Assembly (NCBI GenBank): GCA_000806155.1
Contig: JWKX01000016.1
Location: forward strand, 1-39,028
From: an archaeon GW2011_AR18
GTDB lineage: Archaea > Nanobdellota > Nanobdellia > SCGC-AAA011-G17 > GW2011-AR18
DNA length: 39,028 bases
Reading direction: 5' to 3'
Shown: one piece after another, positions 8,064 to 14,733 of the stretch
Position numbering within the stretch: the stretch's first letter is position 1
How the letters are laid out: each line of letters starts with the position of its first letter
The notes under the pieces: model-generated
The model's input: only the letters and a program-made list of their open reading frames with translations
Told to the model about the DNA's origin: nothing
The model's database searches: none
Translations under genes and position numbers: made by a program

Positions 8064-8182
8064 GCCCTGGTCGTCTAGCCCGGTCAAGGATAGAGCCCTC
8101 TCGAAACAAACTTTTTATAAAAAGGTTTGAACAAAAATTCAGGAGAAAGGCTCTGACGCGAGTTCGAATCTCGCCCGGGGCG
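8064..8182 (+). tRNA. tRNA-Glu (anticodon CUC) with a canonical 37/38 intron
   Basis: Acceptor GCCCTGG (8064-8070) pairs with CCGGGGC (8175-8181), with discriminator G 8182. The D stem is GTCT/GGAT. The anticodon stem GAGCC (8093-8097)/GGCTC (8149-8153) encloses CTCTCG plus A after splicing, giving anticodon CTC at 8100-8102. The T arm is GCGAG-TTCGAAT-CTCGC. A TATA-like TTTTATAAA sits about 29 bp upstream. CCA is not encoded. The mature length is 75 nt after removal of the 44-nt intron. Confidence 0.95.
8104..8147 (+). other. tRNA-Glu intron (44 nt) between positions 37 and 38
   Basis: The BHB uses the anticodon stem as outer helix. CTCT (8098-8101) pairs with GGAG (8142-8145), with bulges CGA (8102-8104) and AAA (8146-8148). 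Cuts after the second bulge bases give a 7-base anticodon loop. The intron interior folds into a CAAAC/GTTTG hairpin. Confidence 0.9.
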
Positions 8183-8196
8183 TAATATATTTAATT

Positions 8197-8799
8197 TTAA
8201 ACATTATTAGATTTATTAGATGACATTCTTTTTCTTTTAACAAAACCTGAAACTTGAAGTATAATAGTAATAACACCTAATATCATCATAATAAACTCTA
8301 CAATATTCAATTGATCAAAACCTGAGAATATACCAGACATCCAAACAAAATGAATAAATGCTAATATAAAGATTATATAATTAAGACGATGAATACGCTT
8401 CCACCATTTTCCTAATTTTCTCATAGAATAATCATTAGATGTCAAAAATAAGATAGACATCAATACAGCTGCAAAAAATCCGATAACTATAGGAGGGAAA
8501 TTAAAGATCAATAAAAAATTCCATTGAAAACCCCAGATCAGAACTGAAAAAAAATGAATTAATACAAAAACAAAAGTAATGATACCAATAGACCTTCTAG
8601 GTTCAAGCAAAGGAGCAAAGACCTTAGGATTAAGAACAACTAAAGGACCAATAATTAATGTAATGCATAATAACATAAAAGCAGTCAAACCTGAAAATTG
8701 AGTGAAAAAAGTAGTAGGAGTATTAACAGCCATAAAATAGGATAATAAAGATACAATAGCTAGAATAATCAGTGTGAAAAGATTAGTAGTTTTCTGCAT
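8197..8799 (-). CDS. MsrQ/YedZ-like ferric-reductase-type membrane protein
   Basis: A 200-residue polytopic protein with about six membrane helices. The features RRSIGIITFVFVLIHFF, TSNDYSMRKLGKWWKRIHRL and YIIFILAFIHFVWM match the ferric-reductase-like transmembrane domain, where paired His residues bind haem b. In bacteria MsrQ feeds electrons to the periplasmic reductase MsrP. No partner gene is seen here, so the electron acceptor is unknown. ATG 8799 is preferred over TTG 8811: a TATA-like TTTTTAAAT is centred about 26 bp upstream of it. The downstream gene on the same strand ends in the tRNA-Glu flank. Confidence 0.75.
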   Translation of the reverse strand: MQKTTNLFTLIILAIVSLLSYFMAVNTPTTFFTQFSGLTAFMLLCITLIIGPLVVLNPKVFAPLLEPRRSIGIITFVFVLIHFFSVLIWGFQWNFLLIFNFPPIVIGFFAAVLMSILFLTSNDYSMRKLGKWWKRIHRLNYIIFILAFIHFVWMSGIFSGFDQLNIVEFIMMILGVITIILQVSGFVKRKRMSSNKSNNV

Positions 8800-8839
8800 A
8801 AGATAAAACAATAATATTTATTTAAAAATGTTGTGAAAA

Positions 8840-9409
8840 TTATTTATTCTTATCAATGATATAATCAATAGCACTATAACCATTAGGAACATGAAGTCTT
8901 AAACGATTACTTGTAATAATACCAGCAAAAACACCAGCAGCAATACCTGCCACGAGGTTATCAGTTGACCAACCAATAAAAGTTCCAAGGACAAGAGCTG
9001 ATGCAAAAGGACCATTTTTAGGAAAATAAATCTGATTTCTGACTTTATACAAAAATTCTGCTTTCAAAGAATCCCTATCACCAACAATGTCACCATGAGG
9101 GAACTCTCCAGCAGCAATCACTAATTTTTTATTCTCTTTTAAAGTCCAACAATCAATAAAGAATTCATACATTCCCACTACTTTAGATCTTGTAAACTTA
9201 TCACAATAAATATCATTCCAATATTCTCTACGATTAAATCTCTTATCATCTGAAAAATCAGCCCATGTAAAATGCCTATCACAATCTTCTAACATGAAAG
9301 CAGATCTTAATGGATTAAATACGGAATTAAAATCATATTGATCAGCAAGATCTTCCAAAGGCATATGATCATTCTTATCAAGAGCTTCATAATATATCTG
9401 TTTATCCAT
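8840..9409 (-). CDS. hypothetical protein with C-terminal glycine-rich membrane hairpin
   Basis: A 189-residue protein not recognised. Residues 1-130 are polar and acidic with several aromatic-rich helices (MYEFFIDCWTLKENKKLVIA). Residues about 136-168 are Gly/Ala-rich and hydrophobic (ALVLGTFIGWSTDNLVAGIAAGVFAGII), which could be a tight membrane hairpin or a buried glycine-zipper. The tail LHVPNGYSAIDYIID is soluble. It lies 30 bp downstream of the sugar nucleotidyltransferase, in the same direction. Confidence 0.55.
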   Translation of the reverse strand: MDKQIYYEALDKNDHMPLEDLADQYDFNSVFNPLRSAFMLEDCDRHFTWADFSDDKRFNRREYWNDIYCDKFTRSKVVGMYEFFIDCWTLKENKKLVIAAGEFPHGDIVGDRDSLKAEFLYKVRNQIYFPKNGPFASALVLGTFIGWSTDNLVAGIAAGVFAGIITSNRLRLHVPNGYSAIDYIIDKNK

Positions 9410-9439
9410 GATAATGTAGCTATAAGAAAATTTAAAAGC

Positions 9440-10096
9440 TTATTTTATCAGTATTTTAATAACTTCAGGAAGGTCTGCTTTCTCGAATTCAGATATATCC
9501 TTCTTATTATTAACAGGCTTCCAGAAACCGAGATGTTTAAACATCCTGAAATTTATCTTGGGAAAGACATCATATTCAATACTACCCTTATCAGGAAGAT
9601 ATTTTAAAATATCATCACGAATAAAAAAATACCAACCGCAGTTAACCCAGTCATCAAGAACAGGTTTTTCAACAAACTTGCCATAACCATCAATTTCTTT
9701 AATTAAACCAAAAGGAAGCATAGGATGAGCAACACAGACATGATTTTCATTAAGTTTTTCTAAATCATTAATGTTAATATCAGTAATATCATCACAATTC
9801 AATACAATAACCTTATCAGAATCAGACATCAGTAAAGCTTTCTTAATACCACCAGCAGTACCAAGAGGTTCATTTTCAATACAAAATTTAATATTGTTAT
9901 TATGATAATGTGAATTAACAAAATCAATAATTTCCTGATGACGATGACCAACAGAGATAATAATATTGTTTACTTTATCTTTAAAATACTCAATCTGGTA
10001 GAACAAAACAGGCTTACCTCTAACAGAAACAATAGGCTTAGGCAAAACATCCTCCATACGAGTACTTTTACCGCCAGCTAAAATAACAACATCCAT
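9440..10096 (-). CDS. sugar-1-phosphate nucleotidyltransferase (NDP-sugar pyrophosphorylase)
   Basis: The enzyme activates a sugar-1-phosphate with an NTP to give an NDP-sugar. It starts MDVVILAGGKSTRMEDVLPK, the GGxxTRL..PK-type nucleotide signature. LGTAGGIKKAL (activator/uridine-binding region) and LNCDDITDININ (metal Asp) follow, then YGKFVEKP and NCGWYFF, typical of the RmlA-like fold. At 218 residues it is a minimal catalytic domain without the left-handed beta-helix tail. The sugar cannot be told from the sequence; a mannose or glucose type is possible. It probably supplies donors for the glycan enzymes encoded after 22 kb. Confidence 0.88.
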   Translation of the reverse strand: MDVVILAGGKSTRMEDVLPKPIVSVRGKPVLFYQIEYFKDKVNNIIISVGHRHQEIIDFVNSHYHNNNIKFCIENEPLGTAGGIKKALLMSDSDKVIVLNCDDITDININDLEKLNENHVCVAHPMLPFGLIKEIDGYGKFVEKPVLDDWVNCGWYFFIRDDILKYLPDKGSIEYDVFPKINFRMFKHLGFWKPVNNKKDISEFEKADLPEVIKILIK

Positions 10097-10142
10097 AATA
10101 TAATAGAGAAAAATTCTTATATAAAGATTTCCTTGATTAGTA

Positions 10143-10685
10143 TTATAAACTAGAACCTATTAAATCTTTTGATACTTCGTATTTTTTTGTTGAGTATATT
10201 ATTTCTTCTGCTTGTGATATTGCCTTCTTGCACATACCAGTCATGTTGTTATAGTTTTGTTTTACTTCTTCAATTTTTATTGATGGACTGTATCTTGCGT
10301 CTTCTCTTTTATCAACATCTGATTTTTCCTCTTTATCGCTATGCACTGTTATTCTGTTTATGAATTCATCATCATAATTTATTATATTATTATCTTTTAT
10401 GTATCTTATGAATAATGCTGTGCATTTCTGGCTTCTGCTTTCTACTCCAAATTTTGATAATATTGCTAATGCACAATAATATAATGTATAGAACCATTCT
10501 TCCGGTATTTTATAATCCAATCCCATAATTTTTAGAGTGTCGCATAATTCTAGATTCTTTTTTGCTTTCTTAATATAGTCTTTAGCTGATTCTTCATTTA
10601 CTTCTACTTTTAATAATCCTTTATGCTTTTTTCCTTTGTTCTCATCTTTTATTGCATTATTGAAGCATTCTTTTAGTTTATCCAT
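10143..10685 (-). CDS. HEPN-domain protein of an MNT/HEPN pair
   Basis: A 180-residue all-helical protein. EEWFYTLYYCALAILSKFGV is the HEPN core helix, followed by a second helix, KREDARYSPS and NNMTGMCKKAISQAEEIIYS, the usual C-terminal helix. The RX4-6H ribonuclease motif is not clearly present; the closest is RITVH, one residue short. It may therefore be a non-nuclease HEPN or a substrate for modification by its partner. It overlaps the upstream HTH-MNT gene by 8 bp, the normal arrangement of such toxin-antitoxin operons. The plus strand here is T-rich, opposite to neighbouring regions, suggesting recent acquisition. Confidence 0.72.
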   Translation of the reverse strand: MDKLKECFNNAIKDENKGKKHKGLLKVEVNEESAKDYIKKAKKNLELCDTLKIMGLDYKIPEEWFYTLYYCALAILSKFGVESRSQKCTALFIRYIKDNNIINYDDEFINRITVHSDKEEKSDVDKREDARYSPSIKIEEVKQNYNNMTGMCKKAISQAEEIIYSTKKYEVSKDLIGSSL

Positions 10686-11280
10686 TATGCATTTCCTTCA
10701 TGAATTTAACAAATTTTTCTTGGCCGTATAATACTATTCCTTTATTTATTGATTCTATAAATGCTTTATTATGATTTTTTATTTCATTCTTGAATTCTTC
10801 AACTGTAAAATTTATTGAATGAATATGTTTAACTTGGCTTTTTTGTATTTTATATATTGTTTTTTGAATATTTATTAAGTTATTTTTTTTAGATGTAACT
10901 CCTAATATGTCTATATCGTTTGCTTGTTCTGGAGAATGTATAATACTGCCGTATAATATAAGAAAATCTGTTATTTTTTCTAAATCCTCAAAATTATTTA
11001 ACCATCTTTGTTGCTTGAAAGATTCTTCAATAAGATATAATTCTATTCTTTTCTCTGTTATCTTATTCCATTCTATCTCTATAATATAAGTACTTGTTTT
11101 ACCATTACCTACTTGTTTTAATTTTATTAATTTGTTATTTTCTAACTTTTTTAATATTTTCCATAAACCTACCCTGCTAACTTTTAATTCCTTAGATAAA
11201 CCTGTTATAGTATATTCTATAGAGAATTCTTTGAAAACCTTTAATAAAGTCTTTTTTTCTAAACTATCTACTATTTCCAT
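10678..11280 (-). CDS. winged-HTH plus minimal nucleotidyltransferase (MNT) protein
   Basis: Residues 1-65 form a winged helix (SIEYTITGLSKELKVSRVGLWKILKKLEN). The middle holds a polymerase-beta-type nucleotidyltransferase with ILYGSIIHSPEQANDIDIL, a GS-x9-DxD motif, so metal binding and nucleotidyl transfer look possible. In known MNT/HEPN pairs the MNT protein adds AMP to the HEPN toxin and neutralises it. Here an HTH is fused, which suggests that the same protein represses the operon. An inverted and direct repeat array lies just upstream of the start (11284-11309). The gene is translationally coupled to the HEPN gene downstream. Confidence 0.78.
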   Translation of the reverse strand: MEIVDSLEKKTLLKVFKEFSIEYTITGLSKELKVSRVGLWKILKKLENNKLIKLKQVGNGKTSTYIIEIEWNKITEKRIELYLIEESFKQQRWLNNFEDLEKITDFLILYGSIIHSPEQANDIDILGVTSKKNNLINIQKTIYKIQKSQVKHIHSINFTVEEFKNEIKNHNKAFIESINKGIVLYGQEKFVKFMKEMHNG

Positions 11281-11283
11281 TTT

Positions 11284-11309
11284 GTTAATAGTTATTAACT
11301 AATAGTTAA
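11284..11309. promoter_or_regulatory. likely operator of the HTH-MNT/HEPN operon
   Basis: Interlocked repeats lie between the start codon (11280) and a TATA-like TTATATATT (about 11308-11316). GTTAAT (11284-11289) pairs with ATTAAC (11294-11299). TTAACT (11295-11300) pairs with AGTTAA (11304-11309). The nonamer TAATAGTTA is directly repeated at 11286 and 11300. Its position over the expected transcription start fits autorepression by the HTH protein. Confidence 0.55.
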
Positions 11310-11406
11310 TATATAAAGTTTTCTATTATTTATTGCTTATAATAAAAGGTTGCACCAGAGCTAATAATAGAACATTTTAAATATTTAATTATTGGACTTC
11401 TCGAGA

Positions 11407-12537
11407 ATGGTAAGCATAAATATACTACAATATGGATGTACAGCAAATTATGATAATGGAAATATATTAGCAGGATTACTAATAGAAAATAATCACAGCA
11501 TAGTAAACAATACAGAAGAGGCTGACGTAGTAATAGTTAATAGTTGTACAGTAAAAGGAAAAACAGCTGATAAGATACATCATAAGATAAGAGAATTAAT
11601 AGAAGAAGGAAAAAAATTAGTTGTTACAGGTTGTATGCCTGCTGCTGATAATAAATTATTAAAAGAGATAGCACCAAAAGCTGCCCTTATTAGTACACAA
11701 AATATTACAGAAATCAATAATGTAATAAGTAAATTACTAGAAGGAGAAAATTTAATATTAACAAATAAAAGAAAAGAGATAAAACTAGGATTACCAAAAC
11801 TAAATCCTGATAATAAGATAGCATCTCTGCAAATTTCTGAAGGTTGCGCGTCCCATTGCGGCTTCTGTTCCACAAAATTAGCTAAGGGAAACTTATATTC
11901 ATATCCAAAAGAAAAAATAGTTGAAGAGATGAAAAAATATGTAGAACAAGGATACAAAAGAATAAACCTAACTAGTACAGATAATGGATGTTATGGAATA
12001 GATCTAGGATATAATTTAGTTGATTTATTGAAAGATGTAATAGCAATAGAAGGAGATTTTAAATTAAGAGTTGGAATGGCAAATCCAGAACATGTGAAAA
12101 AATATTACAAAGAACTAGCTGACATTTATAAAAATGAAAAAATAATGAAGTTCATACATATACCAGTACAAGCTGGAAGTGATAAAATATTAGAAGAGAT
12201 GAACAGAAAATATACAGTGGAAGAATATAAAAGAATAGTAGAAGAATTCAGGAAACAAATACCTGGAATAACAATAGCAACAGATATCATAGTAGGATAT
12301 CCAACAGAAGATGATTCGGACTTTGTTAAGACTGTTGAATTAGTAAAAGAATTAAAATTTGAAGTAATAAATATAAGTAAATTTGCATCAAGGCCAAGAA
12401 CAAAAGCAAACAAACTAAAACAATTAACAAGTGAAGTAATAAAAGAAAGAAGTGTAGAATTAACAAAAGTATATCTAGAAACAAAAGAGAACAAAGAGAT
12501 AGAAGAAGAATTAATAGAAATAGATATTCTAGAATGA
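11407..12537 (+). CDS. tRNA t6A37 methylthiotransferase (MtaB/CDKAL1 type), no TRAM domain
   Basis: The radical SAM enzyme adds a methylthio group to t6A37 in ANN-decoding tRNAs such as tRNA-Lys. The N-terminal UPF0004 domain has the three cluster cysteines in QYGCTAN, NSCTVK and TGCMPA. The radical SAM core shows SEGCASHCGFCSTKLAKG (CxxxCxxC), and the C-terminal part includes HIPVQAGSDKILEEMNRKYT and IIVGYPTEDD. At 377 residues it stops after ELTKVYLETKENKEIEEELI, where family members carry a TRAM RNA-binding domain. ATG 11407 is chosen over TTG 11392 because a TATA-like TTTAAATATT is centred about 27 bp upstream. Whether it is active without TRAM is unknown. Confidence 0.9.
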   Translation: MVSINILQYGCTANYDNGNILAGLLIENNHSIVNNTEEADVVIVNSCTVKGKTADKIHHKIRELIEEGKKLVVTGCMPAADNKLLKEIAPKAALISTQNITEINNVISKLLEGENLILTNKRKEIKLGLPKLNPDNKIASLQISEGCASHCGFCSTKLAKGNLYSYPKEKIVEEMKKYVEQGYKRINLTSTDNGCYGIDLGYNLVDLLKDVIAIEGDFKLRVGMANPEHVKKYYKELADIYKNEKIMKFIHIPVQAGSDKILEEMNRKYTVEEYKRIVEEFRKQIPGITIATDIIVGYPTEDDSDFVKTVELVKELKFEVINISKFASRPRTKANKLKQLTSEVIKERSVELTKVYLETKENKEIEEELIEIDILE

Positions 12538-12572
12538 TAATAATTAAAAAGTGAATTAAAACTTAAAGATTT

Positions 12573-12938
12573 GTGGGAGTAGAAGAATTAGCTGAAAAGT
12601 ATCATAGAGATATAAAAATAGAGGACATGGATACAGTTCCTTGGGATGATGCTAAACATGATGTTGCAACATTAACACTTTTAATACCAAGAACAATGCT
12701 GGAAGAGTATAAGAGAGTTACAAATGAATAAGATATAGATTCTGAAAAGTTCTGGAGAGAAACAGGATTATATGAAATACTAGATAGACTAGAGATAATT
12801 AAAAGCCATCAAAGACTTGTAGATATAAAACCATATTTGTCAGGAAAAGTTGATATACACCTATACGGACAAGATAAATGTAATACTTTTAGATTAACTA
12901 TAATAGAATACCCCAGTGAGTTTCATGAGGATTATTAA
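12573..12938 (+). pseudogene. small gene interrupted by an in-frame TAA
   Basis: Starting at GTG 12573 the frame gives 52 residues (VGVEELAEKYHRDIKIEDMD through MLEEYKRVTNE) and meets TAA at 12729-12731. The same frame continues open for 68 codons (DIDSEKFWRETGLYEILDRL through EYPSEFHEDY) to TAA 12936. Both halves have normal amino-acid composition and codon use, and the second half has no usable start of its own. It is therefore most simply one 121-residue gene broken by a nonsense change, an assembly error or a readthrough site. The family is not recognised. Its end overlaps the stop of the convergent S-layer-like gene by 4 bp. Confidence 0.5.
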
Positions 12939-13507
12939 AATCTTAAAACATAACCATAAATAGATTCTGAATTTCCAGAAACAATAACTTTCTTATTTCT
13001 TAAAGGATAAGCATGATATAAACTTAAAACTTTAGAAGCTTTCTTAATAGATTCAAGATCATAACCAGAAACAACTAATACAGAACTTCTATCATTATTA
13101 AATAACTGTAAAAGACCTTCACCAGATTTCAAACCTAAAGAACAATCCTTAGACTGAGTGTAATAAGAAATCAATGAATTAGTACAGGAATCACCAACTA
13201 ATATAAGATTATGCTCGCCTTGAGGAAGATCAGATACAGTAACAATCTTAGGTTCAATAACATCAGAGAGTTTAATTCCGTTAAGAACATTATTAGCTGC
13301 TTCGAATTCATCTAAAGTATAACTATTAGGAAGAACTATGTATAAGGAATTGTAATTATTATTCTTGATAAAAGGATAAGGATAATTAGCTAAAGTAATC
13401 TTATCACCAGTGTATACAACATTACCGGTATATAAACTACCGAAAGTTGAAATGAATACCAAAGCTAAAACTAAAAACACCCCAAAAAGAATATGTTGAT
13501 CTTCCAT
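12935..13507 (-). CDS. S-layer-like surface protein domain with signal anchor
   Basis: A 190-residue protein with an N-terminal hydrophobic anchor (ILFGVFLVLALVFISTFGSL). Its exterior part ends in a pattern I know from archaeal S-layer proteins: NLILVGDSCTNSLISYY, a second Cys in SKDC, then GEGLLQLFNNDRSSVLVVSG and KKASKVLSLYHAYPL. S-layer proteins are usually much longer, so this is either a minor surface protein or an isolated domain copy. The two cysteines could form a disulphide. It would sit outside the membrane, where the glycans made by the 26-38 kb genes would be attached. Confidence 0.6.
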   Translation of the reverse strand: MEDQHILFGVFLVLALVFISTFGSLYTGNVVYTGDKITLANYPYPFIKNNNYNSLYIVLPNSYTLDEFEAANNVLNGIKLSDVIEPKIVTVSDLPQGEHNLILVGDSCTNSLISYYTQSKDCSLGLKSGEGLLQLFNNDRSSVLVVSGYDLESIKKASKVLSLYHAYPLRNKKVIVSGNSESIYGYVLRF

Positions 13508-13549
13508 ATAATATATATCAGGATGAAATTGTTATATAAATGTTACGAA

Positions 13550-13825
13550 TTAAATTTCTAAAGGTTTCTTTTCATTTGGAATATTATTGTATAACCCAAC
13601 AACTAATTCAACAAGACGACCATAATAGTCTGGCAATTCTCCTTCAATATCAACACTAACTTGATCTCTAGATGGCAATAGATACTCATCAATAAAATAA
13701 CACATAAAATCTGTAAAACCACCAGCAGGATGCATCAAGATTTTACCATCTTTATCTGTTAAAGAAAACTCTTCATCTCTTTCACCACTATAGACTAATT
13801 TATATTCTAACATAAAATTAGACAA
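13550..13825 (-). CDS. hypothetical protein, 91 residues
   Basis: A small acidic soluble protein with no recognised family. Notable stretches are LVYSGERDEEFSLTDKDGKI, MHPAGGFTDFMCYFIDEYLL and GELPDYYGRLVELVVGLYNN. There is no membrane segment and only one Cys. It lies between the S-layer-like gene and the broken TrmB gene in the same direction. It is well placed as a separate cistron but without functional hints. Confidence 0.5.
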   Translation of the reverse strand: MSNFMLEYKLVYSGERDEEFSLTDKDGKILMHPAGGFTDFMCYFIDEYLLPSRDQVSVDIEGELPDYYGRLVELVVGLYNNIPNEKKPLEI

Positions 13826-13878
13826 GAAGATAATATTTATAAGATTAATTAAAAAAAATAAATAATAAAAGAAAAGGT

Positions 13879-14040
13879 TTATTGTGCGCTACCGTTAGTG
13901 TCTTTGAACTTCTTATTAGAATGTTCAAAATCTTTCCAAGCAAGATCAAACATGTTCTCCAAAGCACCTGCAAAGAAAGGTGTATTAACCCAGACACCTA
14001 CATCATAAGTCGGATGGACATTATCATCATGCATCAACAT
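13879..14040 (-). pseudogene. detached C-terminal piece of the TrmB-family regulator
   Basis: These 53 codons (MLMHDDNVHPTYDVGVWVNT through ENMFDLAWKDFEHSNKKF) match the C-terminal end of archaeal TrmB-like regulators, where a phrase like HPTYDTGIWVNTPFF and LFELAWK ends the protein. They are in a different frame from the upstream regulator body, which stops at 14034. The segment expected between them is absent, so this is a remnant created by an internal deletion with frameshift. Confidence 0.65.
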
Positions 14041-14606
14041 AATGGGGCTGCAATCCTGATATTAACACCTTTCTTGCTAAGTTTCTGAAACAAAGGCTTC
14101 AAAGCTTCTGCTTTCCTTATGAAACCTTTAGATGTTGTACAGATAGTAACAGACTTTTCAGCATTCTTAACCATAGTCTCTAATTGTGTGTAAAGATTAT
14201 GCTTGCCTCTGATAGCACCTGAAAGGTCTGTAGCATCAACAAATTCAATACCTTGCTTATGTAAAGTATCTAGTTCCTTAAGAACTTCAGAATTATTTAA
14301 TTCTTTTAACTTAGTAATGTTATCATCAGCATCTTCCTGAATCAATTTCTTAACTCTCTCAACAACTTCAACTGGTTCAACTGCTATATACTTGATAGGC
14401 TTACCTAATTTCATAACAACAAAACCTTTTTTCTCTAAAGTTTCCAAAACATCATATGCTCTAGATCTTGGAACATGACCAATATTAGATAATTCACCTG
14501 CAGTAGAAACACCTCTAGATAATAATGCAGTCCAAATTCTTACTTCATATAAATTTAAATTAAAGTATCTCCTTAACTTGCTTAAAAGTTCTTCTTTGAC
14601 AATCAT
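14034..14606 (-). CDS. TrmB-family HTH transcriptional regulator, truncated
   Basis: The N-terminus is a winged HTH (LYEVRIWTALLSRGVSTAGE, HVPRSRAYDVLETLEKKGFV) of the TrmB/sugar-sensing type. It is followed by a coiled linker and the start of a phospholipase-D-like effector domain (SVTICTTSKGFIRKAEALKP, KKGVNIRIAAPLC). The frame stops there, and the normal end of the protein is found in another frame at 13879-14040, so about 30-40 residues appear to be missing at the junction. ATG 14606 is chosen over GTG 14627 because GGAGGG lies at a proper ribosome-site distance upstream. The DNA-binding part may still work, but ligand sensing is doubtful. Confidence 0.75.
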   Translation of the reverse strand: MIVKEELLSKLRRYFNLNLYEVRIWTALLSRGVSTAGELSNIGHVPRSRAYDVLETLEKKGFVVMKLGKPIKYIAVEPVEVVERVKKLIQEDADDNITKLKELNNSEVLKELDTLHKQGIEFVDATDLSGAIRGKHNLYTQLETMVKNAEKSVTICTTSKGFIRKAEALKPLFQKLSKKGVNIRIAAPLC

Positions 14607-14733
14607 CAAAAACCCTCCCAGGTTCACCCTCTTTTTTTAATCACAGGTGTTTTATACATTCAATAGTGATAAAACTAATATTTAAATGTTGTTGTGAAAA
14701 ATATCACTAGAGATTAAGTTATTGGTGACAAAA

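Noticed and set aside
11580-11957. 125-residue minus-strand frame in the methylthiotransferase gene
   Set aside because: Antisense shadow; composition is Phe/Ser-rich with no motifs.
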